The position numbers and the translations under genes were made by a program. The notes beneath the pieces are model-generated. The model had not been told where the DNA came from, did not search any database, and was given only the letters and a program-made list of their open reading frames with translations. DNA of 64,000 bases from Desulfomicrobium escambiense DSM 10707 (GTDB taxonomy: Bacteria > Desulfobacterota > Desulfovibrionia > Desulfovibrionales > Desulfomicrobiaceae), in NCBI RefSeq assembly GCF_000428825.1, contig NZ_AUAR01000002.1:1-64000 (forward strand), read 5' to 3'. Positions 32,894 through 42,631 of this stretch are shown piece by piece (positions within the stretch are counted from its first letter, which is position 1; the number at the start of each line of letters is the position of its first letter).

Positions 32894-34774
32894 TTACGCT
32901 CCGAGTATGCGGCGCAGCTCGACCAGGGGCCGAGGCTTGTGCACGCGCGGCAGGGTCCGCAGGATTTCGTCCACGGTGGTGATCCCGAGAGCGGCCTTGG
33001 TGATGCCGTCTTCGAGCAGGGAGACCAGGCCGGCCTTCTCCAGGCTGATCTCCCGGAGTTCATGGGTTGTCCTGCGCTGCAGGACCGCGTCGCGGATGAA
33101 TACTTCGGGGATGAGCATTTCGTACACGGCGAGCCGGCCCTTGTAGCCGCTGTGCCGGCAGGCGGCGCACCCCCGGCCCTTGCGGAACTCCGCCCCGGCC
33201 AGGTCGCCGTATGTGCACCCGATGCGCCTGAGCTGGCTCAGGTCGGGCTGATAGGGCACGGCGCAGTGCGGGCAGACCTTGCGCACGAGACGCTGCGCCA
33301 GAACGCAGGACAGGGTCGAGGACACCAGAAATGGCTCGATGTCCATATCAAGCAAGCGCACCAAGGCTCCGATGCTGTCCTCGGTATGGAAGGTCGTCAG
33401 GACCTTGTGGCCGGTCAGGGCGGTCTGGATGCACATGACGGCCGAAAAATGGTCGCGGACCTCGCCGATGACCACGATGTCCGGGTCCTGGCGGACAATG
33501 TGCTTGAGGGTCTCCTCGAAGGTCAGGCCGATGGAGGGCATGATGGAGCACTGGCCGATGCCGCGCACCTTGTACTCCACGGGGTCTTCGGCCGTGATGA
33601 TGCTCACGTCGGGGCGGTTCAGGTAGTTGATGCAGCTGTAGACCGTCGTCGACTTGCCCGAGCCCGTGGGGCCCGTGACCATGATCACGCCCGAAGGCGC
33701 GTCGAGGGCCTCCTCCATGAAACGGTTCAGCATGCCCGGCAGCATGCCCAGCTCGTGCATGGGCAGGAGTTCCTCCTGGCTCTTGAGCAGGCGCATGACG
33801 ATCTGTTCGCCGTAGACCGTGACGTAGAAGGACATGCGCAGGTCGATCTGCACGCCCATATGGTTGAAGATGAGCCGGCCGTCCTGGTGGCGGCGCTTTT
33901 CGGCGATGTCGGCGCCGCACATGATCTTGAAGCGGCTGACCAGGGACGCGACCACGCCGATGGGGTAATCGCGGAAATTGACCATGACCCCGTCGACGCG
34001 GAAGCGCACGCGCAGACGGTCGGACATGGGCTCGACGTGGATGTCGCTGGCTCCGCGCTTGAAGGCGGCCAGCACGATGGTGTTGGCGATTTCGACGACG
34101 TTGAGGCGTCCCTGGTCCGAGGCCGCGCCCAGGCGCAGCTCTTCCTTGCGCTTGGCCAGGATCTCGTCGAGCTGGCTGACCCGGGTGATGCACACGACGA
34201 TGTTCTTGCCGAAATAGTCCCGCGCCGCGTCCAGGCTGCGCGGGTCCAGAGGATCGACAAAGGCGATGCGGATGGAGCCGTCCGTCTGCATGTCGTAGGG
34301 CACGAAGCGGTACTGCTCGTAATACTCCACCGGCCCGCGCCCGAGCAGGCCGGGGTCGGGCTCCTTGGCCGTCAGCTCCAAAACCGGCAGCCCGAGCTGC
34401 AGGGCCAGGATTTCCGTCAGCTTGTCGTCGGCCAGAAATTTATGTTGGATGAGAATGTCGCCGAGCTTCTGCTGGCGCCCCTCCTGGGCCTGCAAGGCCA
34501 AGGCGCGGTCCAGTTCCTCGTCGGTCAGATAGCCGAGCCCGCCCAGCAGGTCGCCGATGCGCAGCTCGCCCTGGTTGCGGCGGATGGTCTGGCGCATCTG
34601 CTCGTCCGTGACATAGCCGAGCTCGAGCACCACTTCGGACAACGGCTTGGCCATATGCAGCCTGGAGGCCACGCGTCGCGCATAGTCCGCCTGTTGCTCG
34701 CTCAGGAACCCTTCGCGGACAAGAAGCGAGATGATGGGGTTGAAAGCCTGTCCGTTGCCGTTATCCAGATTCAT
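32894..34774 (-). CDS. GspE/PilB-family secretion ATPase with MshEN domains
   Basis: A 626-residue cytoplasmic hexameric ATPase for type II secretion or type IV pilus extension. The N-terminal ~170 residues hold MshEN-type repeats. RIGDLLGGLGYLTDEELDRALALQ (here cited by parts: RIGDLLGGLG, then LTDEELDRALALQ) fits the c-di-GMP-binding MshEN motif, and a second QKLGDILIQHKFL copy follows. Core: Walker A GPTGSGKST (~368), Asp box and Walker B HIVRQDPDIVVIGEVRD, plus a zinc site (CPHC...CAAC). It is an orphan: no pilin, platform protein or secretin gene is nearby. HDOD follows directly and a PilZ gene precedes it by 28 nt. Confidence 0.9.
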   Translation of the reverse strand: MNLDNGNGQAFNPIISLLVREGFLSEQQADYARRVASRLHMAKPLSEVVLELGYVTDEQMRQTIRRNQGELRIGDLLGGLGYLTDEELDRALALQAQEGRQQKLGDILIQHKFLADDKLTEILALQLGLPVLELTAKEPDPGLLGRGPVEYYEQYRFVPYDMQTDGSIRIAFVDPLDPRSLDAARDYFGKNIVVCITRVSQLDEILAKRKEELRLGAASDQGRLNVVEIANTIVLAAFKRGASDIHVEPMSDRLRVRFRVDGVMVNFRDYPIGVVASLVSRFKIMCGADIAEKRRHQDGRLIFNHMGVQIDLRMSFYVTVYGEQIVMRLLKSQEELLPMHELGMLPGMLNRFMEEALDAPSGVIMVTGPTGSGKSTTVYSCINYLNRPDVSIITAEDPVEYKVRGIGQCSIMPSIGLTFEETLKHIVRQDPDIVVIGEVRDHFSAVMCIQTALTGHKVLTTFHTEDSIGALVRLLDMDIEPFLVSSTLSCVLAQRLVRKVCPHCAVPYQPDLSQLRRIGCTYGDLAGAEFRKGRGCAACRHSGYKGRLAVYEMLIPEVFIRDAVLQRRTTHELREISLEKAGLVSLLEDGITKAALGITTVDEILRTLPRVHKPRPLVELRRILGA

Positions 34775-34802
34775 GTCCGCCGCCCGTCACGCTCCCGGCG
34801 CT

Positions 34803-35273
34803 TCAGCGTAAAAGGTAGAAACCCAGTTCCTTGTCGTATTCGCTTTTGGAGAATCGCACTCCGACGGCGGTCTCCCTGATATTGCGCACCTCACCACGCC
34901 TCTGTATCAGATCGTGCGGAGGACGGTCCAACCGAAACTGCACCGTGAGGGCGTCGCCGACTTCAAGCTCGGCCGGGCTCTCGCCTGTACCGCCCTCGGC
35001 GGTAAAGGACAGGCCGCTCATGGACAGGTCGTTGACGCGAATCTCCAGAAGCTCCTCGGTCCTGTGCACATGGCACCAGCCGGACAGGGCAACCGGTCGG
35101 CGATAATACGCACGGAATTCGATGAGAACGGGAACACTCACGCCGCAACGGCACTTGATCTTGATGCGGCTGTCTTTCTCGCGGTAGCTGGAAGCATCGA
35201 AGGCCGTTTTGAACCCGCACTCCGGACACTGGAAAACAGCCTTTCCCTGCTTGTCGGCATATACTTTGTCCAT
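34803..35273 (-). CDS. PilZ domain protein with N-terminal zinc-ribbon-like motif
   Basis: A 156-residue protein. The N-terminus has CPECG and CRCG pairs 25-30 residues apart, resembling a zinc ribbon. The rest is a PilZ domain: YYRRPVALSG supplies the RxxxR-type c-di-GMP loop in part (RRPV), and the second motif is DLSMSGLSF (D/NxSxxG). It likely binds c-di-GMP. It is the first gene of the PilZ, MshEN ATPase, HDOD set, which makes the whole group look like a c-di-GMP-controlled secretion or pilus module. Confidence 0.82.
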   Translation of the reverse strand: MDKVYADKQGKAVFQCPECGFKTAFDASSYREKDSRIKIKCRCGVSVPVLIEFRAYYRRPVALSGWCHVHRTEELLEIRVNDLSMSGLSFTAEGGTGESPAELEVGDALTVQFRLDRPPHDLIQRRGEVRNIRETAVGVRFSKSEYDKELGFYLLR

Positions 35274-35388
35274 GGCCTCCCCTTGTTCCCGTCTTCGCAG
35301 TCAACCCGGCCGAAATGTGACAGATATATGAACATGCTACGGTCTGAACTCCAGCATGTAAAGGCCGGCCGCCTTGCGCCCGCATCGC

Positions 35389-35422
35389 AAAAAAACCCCG
35401 ACCTGGCGACAGATCAGGGTTT
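35389..35422 (-). terminator. Rho-independent terminator of the thrS-pheT-merR operon
   Basis: On the minus strand AAACCCTGA pairs with TCGGGGTTT (9-bp stem, one G-U) around a 13-nt loop, followed by seven T. The stem begins at the stop codon of the MerR gene, so the coding region and terminator overlap by 9 nt. Confidence 0.88.
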
Positions 35423-35740
35423 TCGGATGAGCAGGCGCCGGATGTCCTCCAGCTCGCGCCGGATGGCTTCCAGCGGGACATGAACCGCCTCGGCGCCCTC
35501 CAGCTTCTGCCGGGCGCCCTTGATGGTCAGCTTCTCAACGTAGAGCAGGTGGCGGATCTTCTCCAGCAGGCGGACATGCTCCTCGGTGTAATACCGCTGG
35601 CCCTTGGTCGTCCGGGCGGCCTGGAGCTGGGGGAACTCCTCCTCCCAGAAGCGCAGCACATAGGGCTCGACGCCAAGATGTCTGGCGACCTGGCCGATGC
35701 GCAGGCGTTTTTCCGCGGCGGGCGTTACGGGTCTGAGCAC
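35414..35740 (-). CDS. MerR-family transcriptional regulator
   Basis: A 108-residue DNA-binding protein. The winged helix-turn-helix is RIGQVARHLGVEPYVLRFWEEEFP with RYYTEEHVRLLEKIRHLL, followed by a helical dimer segment. There is no C-terminal effector domain or metal-binding Cys, so no inducer is suggested. The start is GTG at 35740 preceded by AGGAGG. It is the last gene of the thrS-infC-rpmI-rplT-pheS-pheT operon, a placement I recall from other deltaproteobacteria. The target is unknown. Confidence 0.9.
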   Translation of the reverse strand: MLRPVTPAAEKRLRIGQVARHLGVEPYVLRFWEEEFPQLQAARTTKGQRYYTEEHVRLLEKIRHLLYVEKLTIKGARQKLEGAEAVHVPLEAIRRELEDIRRLLIRKP

Positions 35741-35764
35741 GTTCCCTCCTGGCCGCAGGGCCTG

Positions 35765-38146
35765 TCAGGAAAAGCGGACAGGCAGCTTTGCGACCAGATG
35801 CTGGCCGATGCGTTGGTTGATTTTCTCCACTTCCTTGTCCTTCAGGGTCCGCTCCGGGTGGCGGAAAACGAACCGATAGGACAGGTTGCGCTCCTCGCTC
35901 CCCGCGGGAGTGAAGATGTCCACAAGGTAGACGTCCTCGAGCAGGGGCTCGTTCATTGCCTTGACCGTATCAACTACCGCGCCGATTGCAAGGCCTGGCG
36001 CCGCGACGAGAGTCATGTCGCGACGCACGACCGGGAATCTCGGGATGGCCCGGAACGCGGCGCTGCGGCGCAGGCTCATGAGCAAATCGAGATCAAGGTC
36101 CGCGAACCAGACCTCGCCCCTGGCCTGATAGGCGTCGGCCAGGTCCTCGCGGATCCGTCCGAGCCGGCCGACGGTCGTTTCGCCCGTCCGGACCAGCACC
36201 TCCGGCGCCAGATAGGGATGCTCGCCGCCGCGCTCGAAGGCGGCCGCGCCCACGCCAAGGCTCATGAGCAGGTGCTCCACCAGGCCCTTCACGTCCTCGT
36301 AGCCCAGGCCCCCTTCGGGATACGGGTAACGGGCCGGGAAACGGCCGCCGTGCAGCAGGATGGCCAGGCGATTGTTCTCGCGGGTCAGGGTGTCGCTGTC
36401 CGGGTCCTGGACAAAGGTGTGGGCCACCTCGAAGATGCGGATGCGCGTATTGTCCTGGCTCATGTTCTGGCGCAGGGAGCCCAGCAGCCCCGGGGCCAGT
36501 TCCGTGCGCAGGACGTTCATCTCCTCGCTCAAGGGGTTGAAGATGTGCACGCGTCCCTCGGCCGGCAAGCCGCAGCGGTCCAGGTCGGCCGTGCCGACGA
36601 AGCTGTAGTTGACGACCTCGGCCAGGCCGATGCCGCGTCCCCACTCCTTGACCTGGTTCAGGAAGGCAAACGTCGGGTCGGCCTTGTCCAGGTCCCGGAG
36701 GCTCTTCTTGACCGTGGGCAGCACGGCTTCGATGCGGTCCATGCCGTAGACGCGGGCCACCTCCTCGATGAGGTCCACCTCACGCTCCAGGTCCAGGCGG
36801 AAGGACGGGGCCGTGACCTTCCACGGTTCGCCCTCGTCGATGGCGCAGCCCAGGCTGGCCAGGGTCTCGCGGCAGAAGCCCGGAGCCATGTCCACGCCCA
36901 GAAGTTTCGTGGCCTTGGCCGGGGAGAAATTGATGACGCGCGCCGCATAGGGACTGGGCTCGGCCTTGGCCACGCCTGGGGCCACGACGCCGCCCGAGAC
37001 CGCGGCCATGAGCGCGGCCGCGCGGTTCATGGCGTGGGTGTTGCCAATCTGGTCCACCCCGCGCTCGAAACGGTAGGAGGCGTCGCTGGACAGGCCCAGC
37101 CTGCGGGCCGTCTTGCGGATGGAGGCCGGGTCGAAGACCGCGCTCTCCAGCAGGACCGTGGTGCTGCCGTCGCCGATCTCGGAGTTGGCCCCGCCCATGA
37201 CCCCGGCCAGCGCCACCGGGCGCTCGTCGTCCCAGATGAGCAGGTCGCGGCCCGTAAGCAGGCGCTCCTGGCCGTCGAGGGTTATCAGGCGCATGCCGTC
37301 CTCGGCCAGGCCGACGCGGATGCGGGCGCCGCGCAGCAGGTCGCGGTCAAAGGCGTGCAGGGGCTGGCCGCACTCCATCATGACGTAGTTGGTCACGTCG
37401 ACGATGTTGTTGATGGGCCGCAGGCCCACGGCGATGAGCCGGTAGCGCAGCCAGGCCGGGCTCGGCCCGATCTTCACGCCGCGGATGAGCCGGGCCTGGT
37501 ACAGGGGGCACAGGGCCGGGTCGGGTTCGATGCGGAAATTCTCGAAGGCGTCGCCGCCCTCGGTCAGCTCCGTCTGCGGCACGGACAGGGGCAGGCCGAA
37601 GGCGGCCGCCACTTCGCGGGCCAGGCCGAGAACCGAGAGGCAGTCGGCGCGGTTGGGCGTGATGCTCACGTCGAGAACGGTCCGGTCCAGGCCCAGGGCC
37701 TCGCAGATGGGCGTGCCCACGGCCAGGTCGGCGTCCAGGACCATGATGCCATCATGGTTCTCGCCCAGGCCCATCTCGCGCTCGGAGCAGATCATGCCGC
37801 ACGAGGTCTGGCCGCGCAGCTTGGCCTTCTTGATCTCCAGGCCGCCGGGCATGATCGTGCCCACGGGCGCAACGGGCACCTTCTGGCCCGCTGCCACGTT
37901 GGGCGCGCCGCAGACGATGTCGAGCAGTTCGCCCGTTCCGATGTCGACCCTGCAGACCGAGAGGTGGTCAGAGGAAGGATGCGCCGCGCACTCGGCGACA
38001 AAGCCGACCACGATCTTCTCCAGGGCGGCGAAGGGGTGGCCGATCTCCTCGACCTCGAGGCCGAGCATGGTCAGCCGGTCGGCCAGCGTTTGGGCGTCGC
38101 CCGTGTAGGGCACGAATTCCCGCAACCAGTTGAGACTCAAAAGCAT
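35765..38146 (-). CDS. pheT: Phenylalanine-tRNA ligase beta subunit
   Basis: A 793-residue subunit of the alpha2-beta2 enzyme that charges tRNA-Phe. Domain order is standard: B1 with the tRNA-binding OB fold (IVVGFVAECAAHPSSDHLSVCRVD), B3/B4 editing domain, B5, the inactive catalytic-like core and a C-terminal anticodon-binding FDX-ACB domain (SYRFVFRHPERTLKDKEV). The start MLLSLNWLREFVPY is the canonical one. It lies 18 nt after pheS and 24 nt before the MerR gene. No frameshift or missing domain was noticed. Confidence 0.97.
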   Translation of the reverse strand: MLLSLNWLREFVPYTGDAQTLADRLTMLGLEVEEIGHPFAALEKIVVGFVAECAAHPSSDHLSVCRVDIGTGELLDIVCGAPNVAAGQKVPVAPVGTIMPGGLEIKKAKLRGQTSCGMICSEREMGLGENHDGIMVLDADLAVGTPICEALGLDRTVLDVSITPNRADCLSVLGLAREVAAAFGLPLSVPQTELTEGGDAFENFRIEPDPALCPLYQARLIRGVKIGPSPAWLRYRLIAVGLRPINNIVDVTNYVMMECGQPLHAFDRDLLRGARIRVGLAEDGMRLITLDGQERLLTGRDLLIWDDERPVALAGVMGGANSEIGDGSTTVLLESAVFDPASIRKTARRLGLSSDASYRFERGVDQIGNTHAMNRAAALMAAVSGGVVAPGVAKAEPSPYAARVINFSPAKATKLLGVDMAPGFCRETLASLGCAIDEGEPWKVTAPSFRLDLEREVDLIEEVARVYGMDRIEAVLPTVKKSLRDLDKADPTFAFLNQVKEWGRGIGLAEVVNYSFVGTADLDRCGLPAEGRVHIFNPLSEEMNVLRTELAPGLLGSLRQNMSQDNTRIRIFEVAHTFVQDPDSDTLTRENNRLAILLHGGRFPARYPYPEGGLGYEDVKGLVEHLLMSLGVGAAAFERGGEHPYLAPEVLVRTGETTVGRLGRIREDLADAYQARGEVWFADLDLDLLMSLRRSAAFRAIPRFPVVRRDMTLVAAPGLAIGAVVDTVKAMNEPLLEDVYLVDIFTPAGSEERNLSYRFVFRHPERTLKDKEVEKINQRIGQHLVAKLPVRFS

Positions 38147-38164
38147 GGTGAAACCCTATGTCGC

Positions 38165-39208
38165 TCAGGCGAATTGCCGGAGGAAGCGCAGATCGTTCTC
38201 GAAAAACATGCGCAGGTCGCCGATGCCGTACTTGAGCATGGCGATGCGCTCCACCCCGAGGCCGAAGGCGAAGCCGGTGTAGACTTCCGGGTCGTACCCG
38301 ACCTTCTCGAACACGGCCGGGTCGACCATGCCGCAGCCCAGGATCTCCACCCAGCCCGTCTCCTTGCACACGCGGCAGGGCTCGCCGTTCACGCGGCCCT
38401 TGCCGCCGCAGATGACGCAGCTGATGTCCACCTCGGCGCTGGGCTCCGTGAAGGGGAAGAAGCTCGGCCGGAAGCGGACCTTGGTGTCATGGCTGAACAC
38501 GGTCTGGACAAAGGCCGTGAGGATGCCGCGCAGGTCGGCCATGGTCACGTTCGTGTCCACGAGCAGCCCTTCGACCTGATGGAACATGGGGGTGTGCGTG
38601 ATGTCCGAGTCGCGGCGGTAGACCTTGCCCGGCGCGACAACGCCCAGAGGCGGTTTGCGGGCCAGCATGGTCCGCACCTGCAGGGGCGAGGTATGGGTGC
38701 GAAGCAGGATGGAGTCGGAAATGTAGAGGGTGTCCTGCATGTCCCGGGCGGGGTGCTCGGGCGGGAGGTTCAGGGCCTCGAAGTTGTTGAAGTCGTTCTC
38801 GACCTCGGGACCGGACACGACCTCGAAACCCAGGCCGGTGAAGACCGCGCAGATCTCGCGGGTCACGCGGGTCACGGGGTGCAGGGAACCCAGGTCCGGC
38901 TGCCAGGACGGGAACGAGGGGTCGAAGGCGCCCAGGGCCTTCTCCTGTTCGCGCGCCTTGAGGGCGGCCAGCCGATCCTCCCACAGGGAGGTCATTGCGG
39001 TCTTGACCTGGTTGGCGGCCTTGCCTGCGGCCGGGCGTTCCTCGGGCGAAAGCGCCGTCAGCCCGGACATGAGGTCGGCCAGGAGGCCCTTGCGGCCAAG
39101 AAAGCGGACGCGCAGTTCCTCCAACTCTTCCAATGAAGAAGCCTGGCCCAGGGCTTCAGTCAGCTCCGGGACCAGGCTTTCCAGCTTGCAAGTGATATCG
39201 TGAGCCAC
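38165..39208 (-). CDS. pheS: Phenylalanine-tRNA ligase alpha subunit
   Basis: A 347-residue catalytic subunit. The N-terminal ~90 residues form the tRNA-binding coiled coil; class II motifs follow: [18 protein letters not shown] (motif 2 region), [13 protein letters not shown] and [15 protein letters not shown]. Motif 3 is [14 protein letters not shown]. The start is GTG at 39208, overlapping the rplT stop by one nt (TAGTG), so its translation is coupled to L20 synthesis. The length is normal for bacterial PheS. Confidence 0.97.
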   Translation of the reverse strand: MAHDITCKLESLVPELTEALGQASSLEELEELRVRFLGRKGLLADLMSGLTALSPEERPAAGKAANQVKTAMTSLWEDRLAALKAREQEKALGAFDPSFPSWQPDLGSLHPVTRVTREICAVFTGLGFEVVSGPEVENDFNNFEALNLPPEHPARDMQDTLYISDSILLRTHTSPLQVRTMLARKPPLGVVAPGKVYRRDSDITHTPMFHQVEGLLVDTNVTMADLRGILTAFVQTVFSHDTKVRFRPSFFPFTEPSAEVDISCVICGGKGRVNGEPCRVCKETGWVEILGCGMVDPAVFEKVGYDPEVYTGFAFGLGVERIAMLKYGIGDLRMFFENDLRFLRQFA

Positions 39209-39561
39209 TAGTTCGCCTTGGATTTTACCATTTCACACAGCTTGGCGAAGGCGTCCTTTTCATAGACAGCCATGTCGGCCAGGGCCTTACGGTTGAGATT
39301 GATCTCGGCGAGCTTCAGGCCGTGCATGAAGCGGTTGTAGGTCAGGCCGTACTGGCGCACGCCGGCGTTGATGCGCACGATCCACAGCTTGCGGAAGGCT
39401 CTCTTCTTCTGCTTCCGGTCGCGGTAGGCGAAACATAAGGCGCGCTCGACGGTTTCGCGGGCGGTGCGGTACAGGACTCTGCGGCCTGCGCGGTAGCCCT
39501 TGGCAAGGGTCAGAAACTTCTTGTGCCTTCTGTGGGCTGTTTTTCCTCTTTTGACTCTCAT
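39208..39561 (-). CDS. rplT: 50S ribosomal protein L20
   Basis: A 117-residue very basic rRNA-binding protein needed early in 50S assembly. The N-terminal extension [17 protein letters not shown] and the globular part with [27 protein letters not shown] are canonical. AGGAGA precedes the ATG. In other bacteria L20 represses its own operon by binding the leader or the rpmI-rplT intergenic RNA; the 76-nt gap upstream here contains a perfect hairpin (39584-39605) that could serve this purpose. Confidence 0.98.
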   Translation of the reverse strand: MRVKRGKTAHRRHKKFLTLAKGYRAGRRVLYRTARETVERALCFAYRDRKQKKRAFRKLWIVRINAGVRQYGLTYNRFMHGLKLAEINLNRKALADMAVYEKDAFAKLCEMVKSKAN

Positions 39562-39583
39562 GGTGTTCTCCTTTCAATGTCAG

Positions 39584-39605
39584 GCATAGTGGGAAAAGAC
39601 TATGC
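39584..39605 (-). other. Hairpin between rpmI and rplT
   Basis: GCATAGT and ACTATGC form a perfect 7-bp stem with an 8-nt loop in the RNA between the L35 and L20 genes, ending ~23 nt before the rplT start. It is a candidate translational control or L20 binding element; no terminator T-run follows. Confidence 0.45.
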
Positions 39606-39637
39606 GCTGAGCTGAGGCTCCGGCCCGATGCCGGAAA

Positions 39638-39838
39638 CTAGAAAATGTACGGGACCAAGCGGCGAATGGCGGCAACACAGGACTGGGCAGCCGTGGTGGA
39701 CTGACGCAGCTGTCTTTTGCGCTTCGCGGATTTCTTGGTCAGGATGTGGCGCATGTTGGCATGGCTTCTCTTCACCTTGCCGCTGCCCGTGACCTGAAAA
39801 CGCTTGGCTGCACTTCTGTTGGTCTTGACCTTTGACAT
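39638..39838 (-). CDS. rpmI: 50S ribosomal protein L35
   Basis: A 66-residue basic protein of the large subunit. [20 protein letters not shown] and the KRKRQLR tail region are typical. The start at 39838 follows GAGGAGGAACT; an upstream in-frame ATG is not supported. The 102-nt gap to infC contains two hairpins (CCCGCC/GGCGGG at 39895-39911 and GGCCGC/GCGGCC near 39863), possible attenuation or processing structures without T-runs. Confidence 0.96.
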   Translation of the reverse strand: MSKVKTNRSAAKRFQVTGSGKVKRSHANMRHILTKKSAKRKRQLRQSTTAAQSCVAAIRRLVPYIF

Positions 39839-39940
39839 AGTTCCTCCTCGGACGACTCGTATGGCCGCGTGAGCGGCCGGCAATACTGCTCCCTCCCGCC
39901 AAAACGGCGGGAAATTTTTCTTTGGGGGCGGGAAGGGAGC

Positions 39941-40445
<505 letters not shown>

Positions 40446-40462
<17 letters not shown>

Positions 40463-42380
40463 ATCTCATTCCTCCATTTTTAAAGGGTTTCTCGCACTCT
40501 TCCCGCAACAGGGCGGCGAAGGCATTGATGGGCATGGCACCCAGATTGGTGCCGCCGAGCGCGCGCACATTGACGCTGGCCTGCTCGACTTCCTGATCAC
40601 CGATGACAAGTGCGTACGGAATCTTCTCCAGCTGGGCCTCGCGCACCTTGTACCCGAGCTTCTCGTTGCGCAGATCCAGTTCCACGCGCACCCCTTCGCG
40701 CCGCAACGCTTCCTGGCACGAACGGGCAAATTCGTTGTGGCTGTCGGTCACGGTCAGGATGCGGGCCTGCACGGGCGCGAGCCAAGCCGGGAAGGCCCCG
40801 GCGAAATGTTCCGTGAGGATGCCGATGAACCGCTCCACCGACCCCATGATGGCGCGGTGCACCATGACAGGCCGGTGCCGTTCGCCATCTTCGCCCACGT
40901 ATACCAAGTCGAAACGATCCGGCAAGGTGAAATCGACCTGGATGGTCGAGCACTGCCACAGGCGGCCCAGGCAGTCGCGCAGCTTGACGTCGATCTTGGG
41001 TCCGTAGAAGGCGCCGTCGCCCTCGTTGATGGCGTAGGGCAGGCCCATTTCGTTCATGGCGTCCATGAGGGCGGCCGTCGCCCGCTCCCAGTCCTCGTCG
41101 GAGCCGATAGACTTCTCGGGGCGGGTGCTAATCTCCATGGTGTATTCGAACCCGAACACGCCCATGAGGTCCTGGATCCAGGCCATGACACCCTTGATCT
41201 CGTCCTGGAGCTGATCCGGACGGCAGATGATGTGGGCGTCGTCCTGGGTGAACTGGCGCACGCGCATGAGGCCGTGCAGCACGCCCGAAAGCTCGTGGCG
41301 GTGCACCACGCCGAACTCGAAGAGGCGCACGGGCAGGTCGCGGTAGCTGCGCTGGCTCGTGTTGTAGATGAGCATGTGCGCCACGCAGTTCATGGGCTTC
41401 ACGCCGTAGGGGACCTCGTCGATCTCCGTGAAGTACATGTTCTCACGGTAGTTGGCGTAGTGCCCGGAGGTCTCCCACAGGTCGCGCTTCAAAATTTGGG
41501 GGGTGCGCACGATGCCGTAGCCGCGGCGGATCATTTCCTTGTTCACGAAATCTTCGAGGATGGTCCGCAACAGGCCGCCCTTGGGGTGCCAGTAGGCCAT
41601 GCCCGCGCCGCCACGTTCGTGGAAGCTGAAAAGGTCGAGCTGGGGGCCGAGCTTGCGGTGGTCGCGCTTCTTGGCCTCCTCGATCATGGCCAGGTGGGCC
41701 TTCAGGTCCTTGGGAGTGGCGAAGGCCGTACCGTAGATGCGCTGCAGCATGGGGCGGGAGGAATCGCCGCGCCAGTAGGCGCCGGCCACGGAGGTCAGCT
41801 TCACGGCCTGCAGGAAACCCGTGGAGGGCAGGTGCGGGCCACGGCAGAGGTCGGCGAAGTCGCCGTGGCGGTACACGGACACGCGGTCCGCGCCGAGGTC
41901 GTCGATGATTTCGAGCTTGTAGGTTTCACCCATGGAGGCGAACAGGGCCTTGGCCTCACTCGCGCTCATCTCCTCGCGGGAGAAGGGGCGGTTGGCGGCC
42001 ACGGACGCGCGCATGCGCTCCTCGATCTGCTCCAGGTCCTCGGGAGTGAAAGGGCGCTCGTAATCGAAATCGTAGTAGAAGCCGTTTTCGATGTCCGGGC
42101 CGATGGTGACCTTGGCGGAAGGGAAAAGCTCCTTCACGGCCTCGGCCATGACGTGGGCGGCGCTGTGGCGCAGGACGGCCAGGCCCTTGGGGGTTTCGAG
42201 GAACACGGGCTCCAGGGTCGCGGTCCCGGCCGGCACGGTCTGCGCCAGATCGACGAGGATTCCGTCGCATTCGCACGCAACCACGGATTTCATCTTCTTG
42301 CCGGAAAGCACGCCGCGCAGCGCGTCGGCGCAGGTCTGCCCCGCCTGGATCTCGATGTCCTGTCCCTGAATCTGAGCCAT
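40446..42380 (-). CDS. thrS: Threonine-tRNA ligase
   Basis: A 644-residue class II synthetase. Domains in order: TGS (~1-62), editing domain with [16 protein letters not shown] (zinc/editing HxxxH), catalytic core with motif 2 [28 protein letters not shown] and motif 3 [17 protein letters not shown], and the C-terminal anticodon-binding domain. The core Cys/His/His zinc ligands are present ([10 protein letters not shown]). I set the start at [11 protein letters not shown] (42380); the frame continues upstream only through the tRNA-Val gene. A hairpin at 42402-42425 lies in the leader. The 3' end overlaps infC by 17 nt. Confidence 0.97.
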
Positions 42381-42401
42381 ATGCCTTGCCTCACAAACAC
42401 G

Positions 42402-42425
42402 ATAGGGAGGCTTGAGCCTCCCTAT
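42402..42425. other. Hairpin between tRNA-Val and thrS
   Basis: ATAGGGAGGC-TTGA-GCCTCCCTAT, a perfect 10-bp stem. On the minus strand it lies in the thrS leader, 22 nt before the start, with no T-run after it. On the plus strand a run of six T (42432-42437) follows at a distance. It could be an attenuator, a tRNA 3'-processing signal or a control element for thrS translation. Confidence 0.5.
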
Positions 42426-42436
42426 GAGTTCTTTTT

Positions 42437-42511
42437 TGGTAGGCGCGAGGAGGGTCGAACTCCTGACCCCTTGCACGTCAAGCAAGTGCTCTCCCACTGA
42501 GCTACGCGCCT
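42437..42511 (-). tRNA. tRNA-Val (anticodon GAC)
   Basis: A 75-nt tRNA with encoded CCA. Acceptor AGGCGCG pairs with CGCGCCT, D-arm GCTC...GAGC, anticodon stem CTTGC/GCAAG around TTGACGT (anticodon GAC, reads GUC/GUU), T-arm with GTTCGACCC. It lies 57 nt upstream of thrS on the same strand and is probably cotranscribed and processed from the thrS leader. Confidence 0.96.
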
Positions 42512-42631
42512 AAATGGAGAGCCGCATATATCCCCGCATTTGCGAGCATGTCAACACTCTTTTTTCACGTCTTGCGATTTTTTTTCGGAACTGCCATCGC
42601 AGGCCCACCGGTCAACATCCACGGAGCCGCA

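Noticed and set aside
31250-34879. 1209-codon open frame on the plus strand
   Set aside because: Antisense shadow of the aminotransferase, HDOD and ATPase genes, which all have clear family motifs and ribosome sites.
35480-39136. 1218-codon open frame on the plus strand
   Set aside because: It runs antisense to pheT and pheS. Composition is Gln/His/Ala/Gly-rich as expected from the opposite strand of GC-rich coding DNA.
42381-42497. 39-residue N-terminal extension of ThrS
   Set aside because: It would be translated from the tRNA-Val gene and the leader hairpin; the TGS domain begins at the ATG at 42380.
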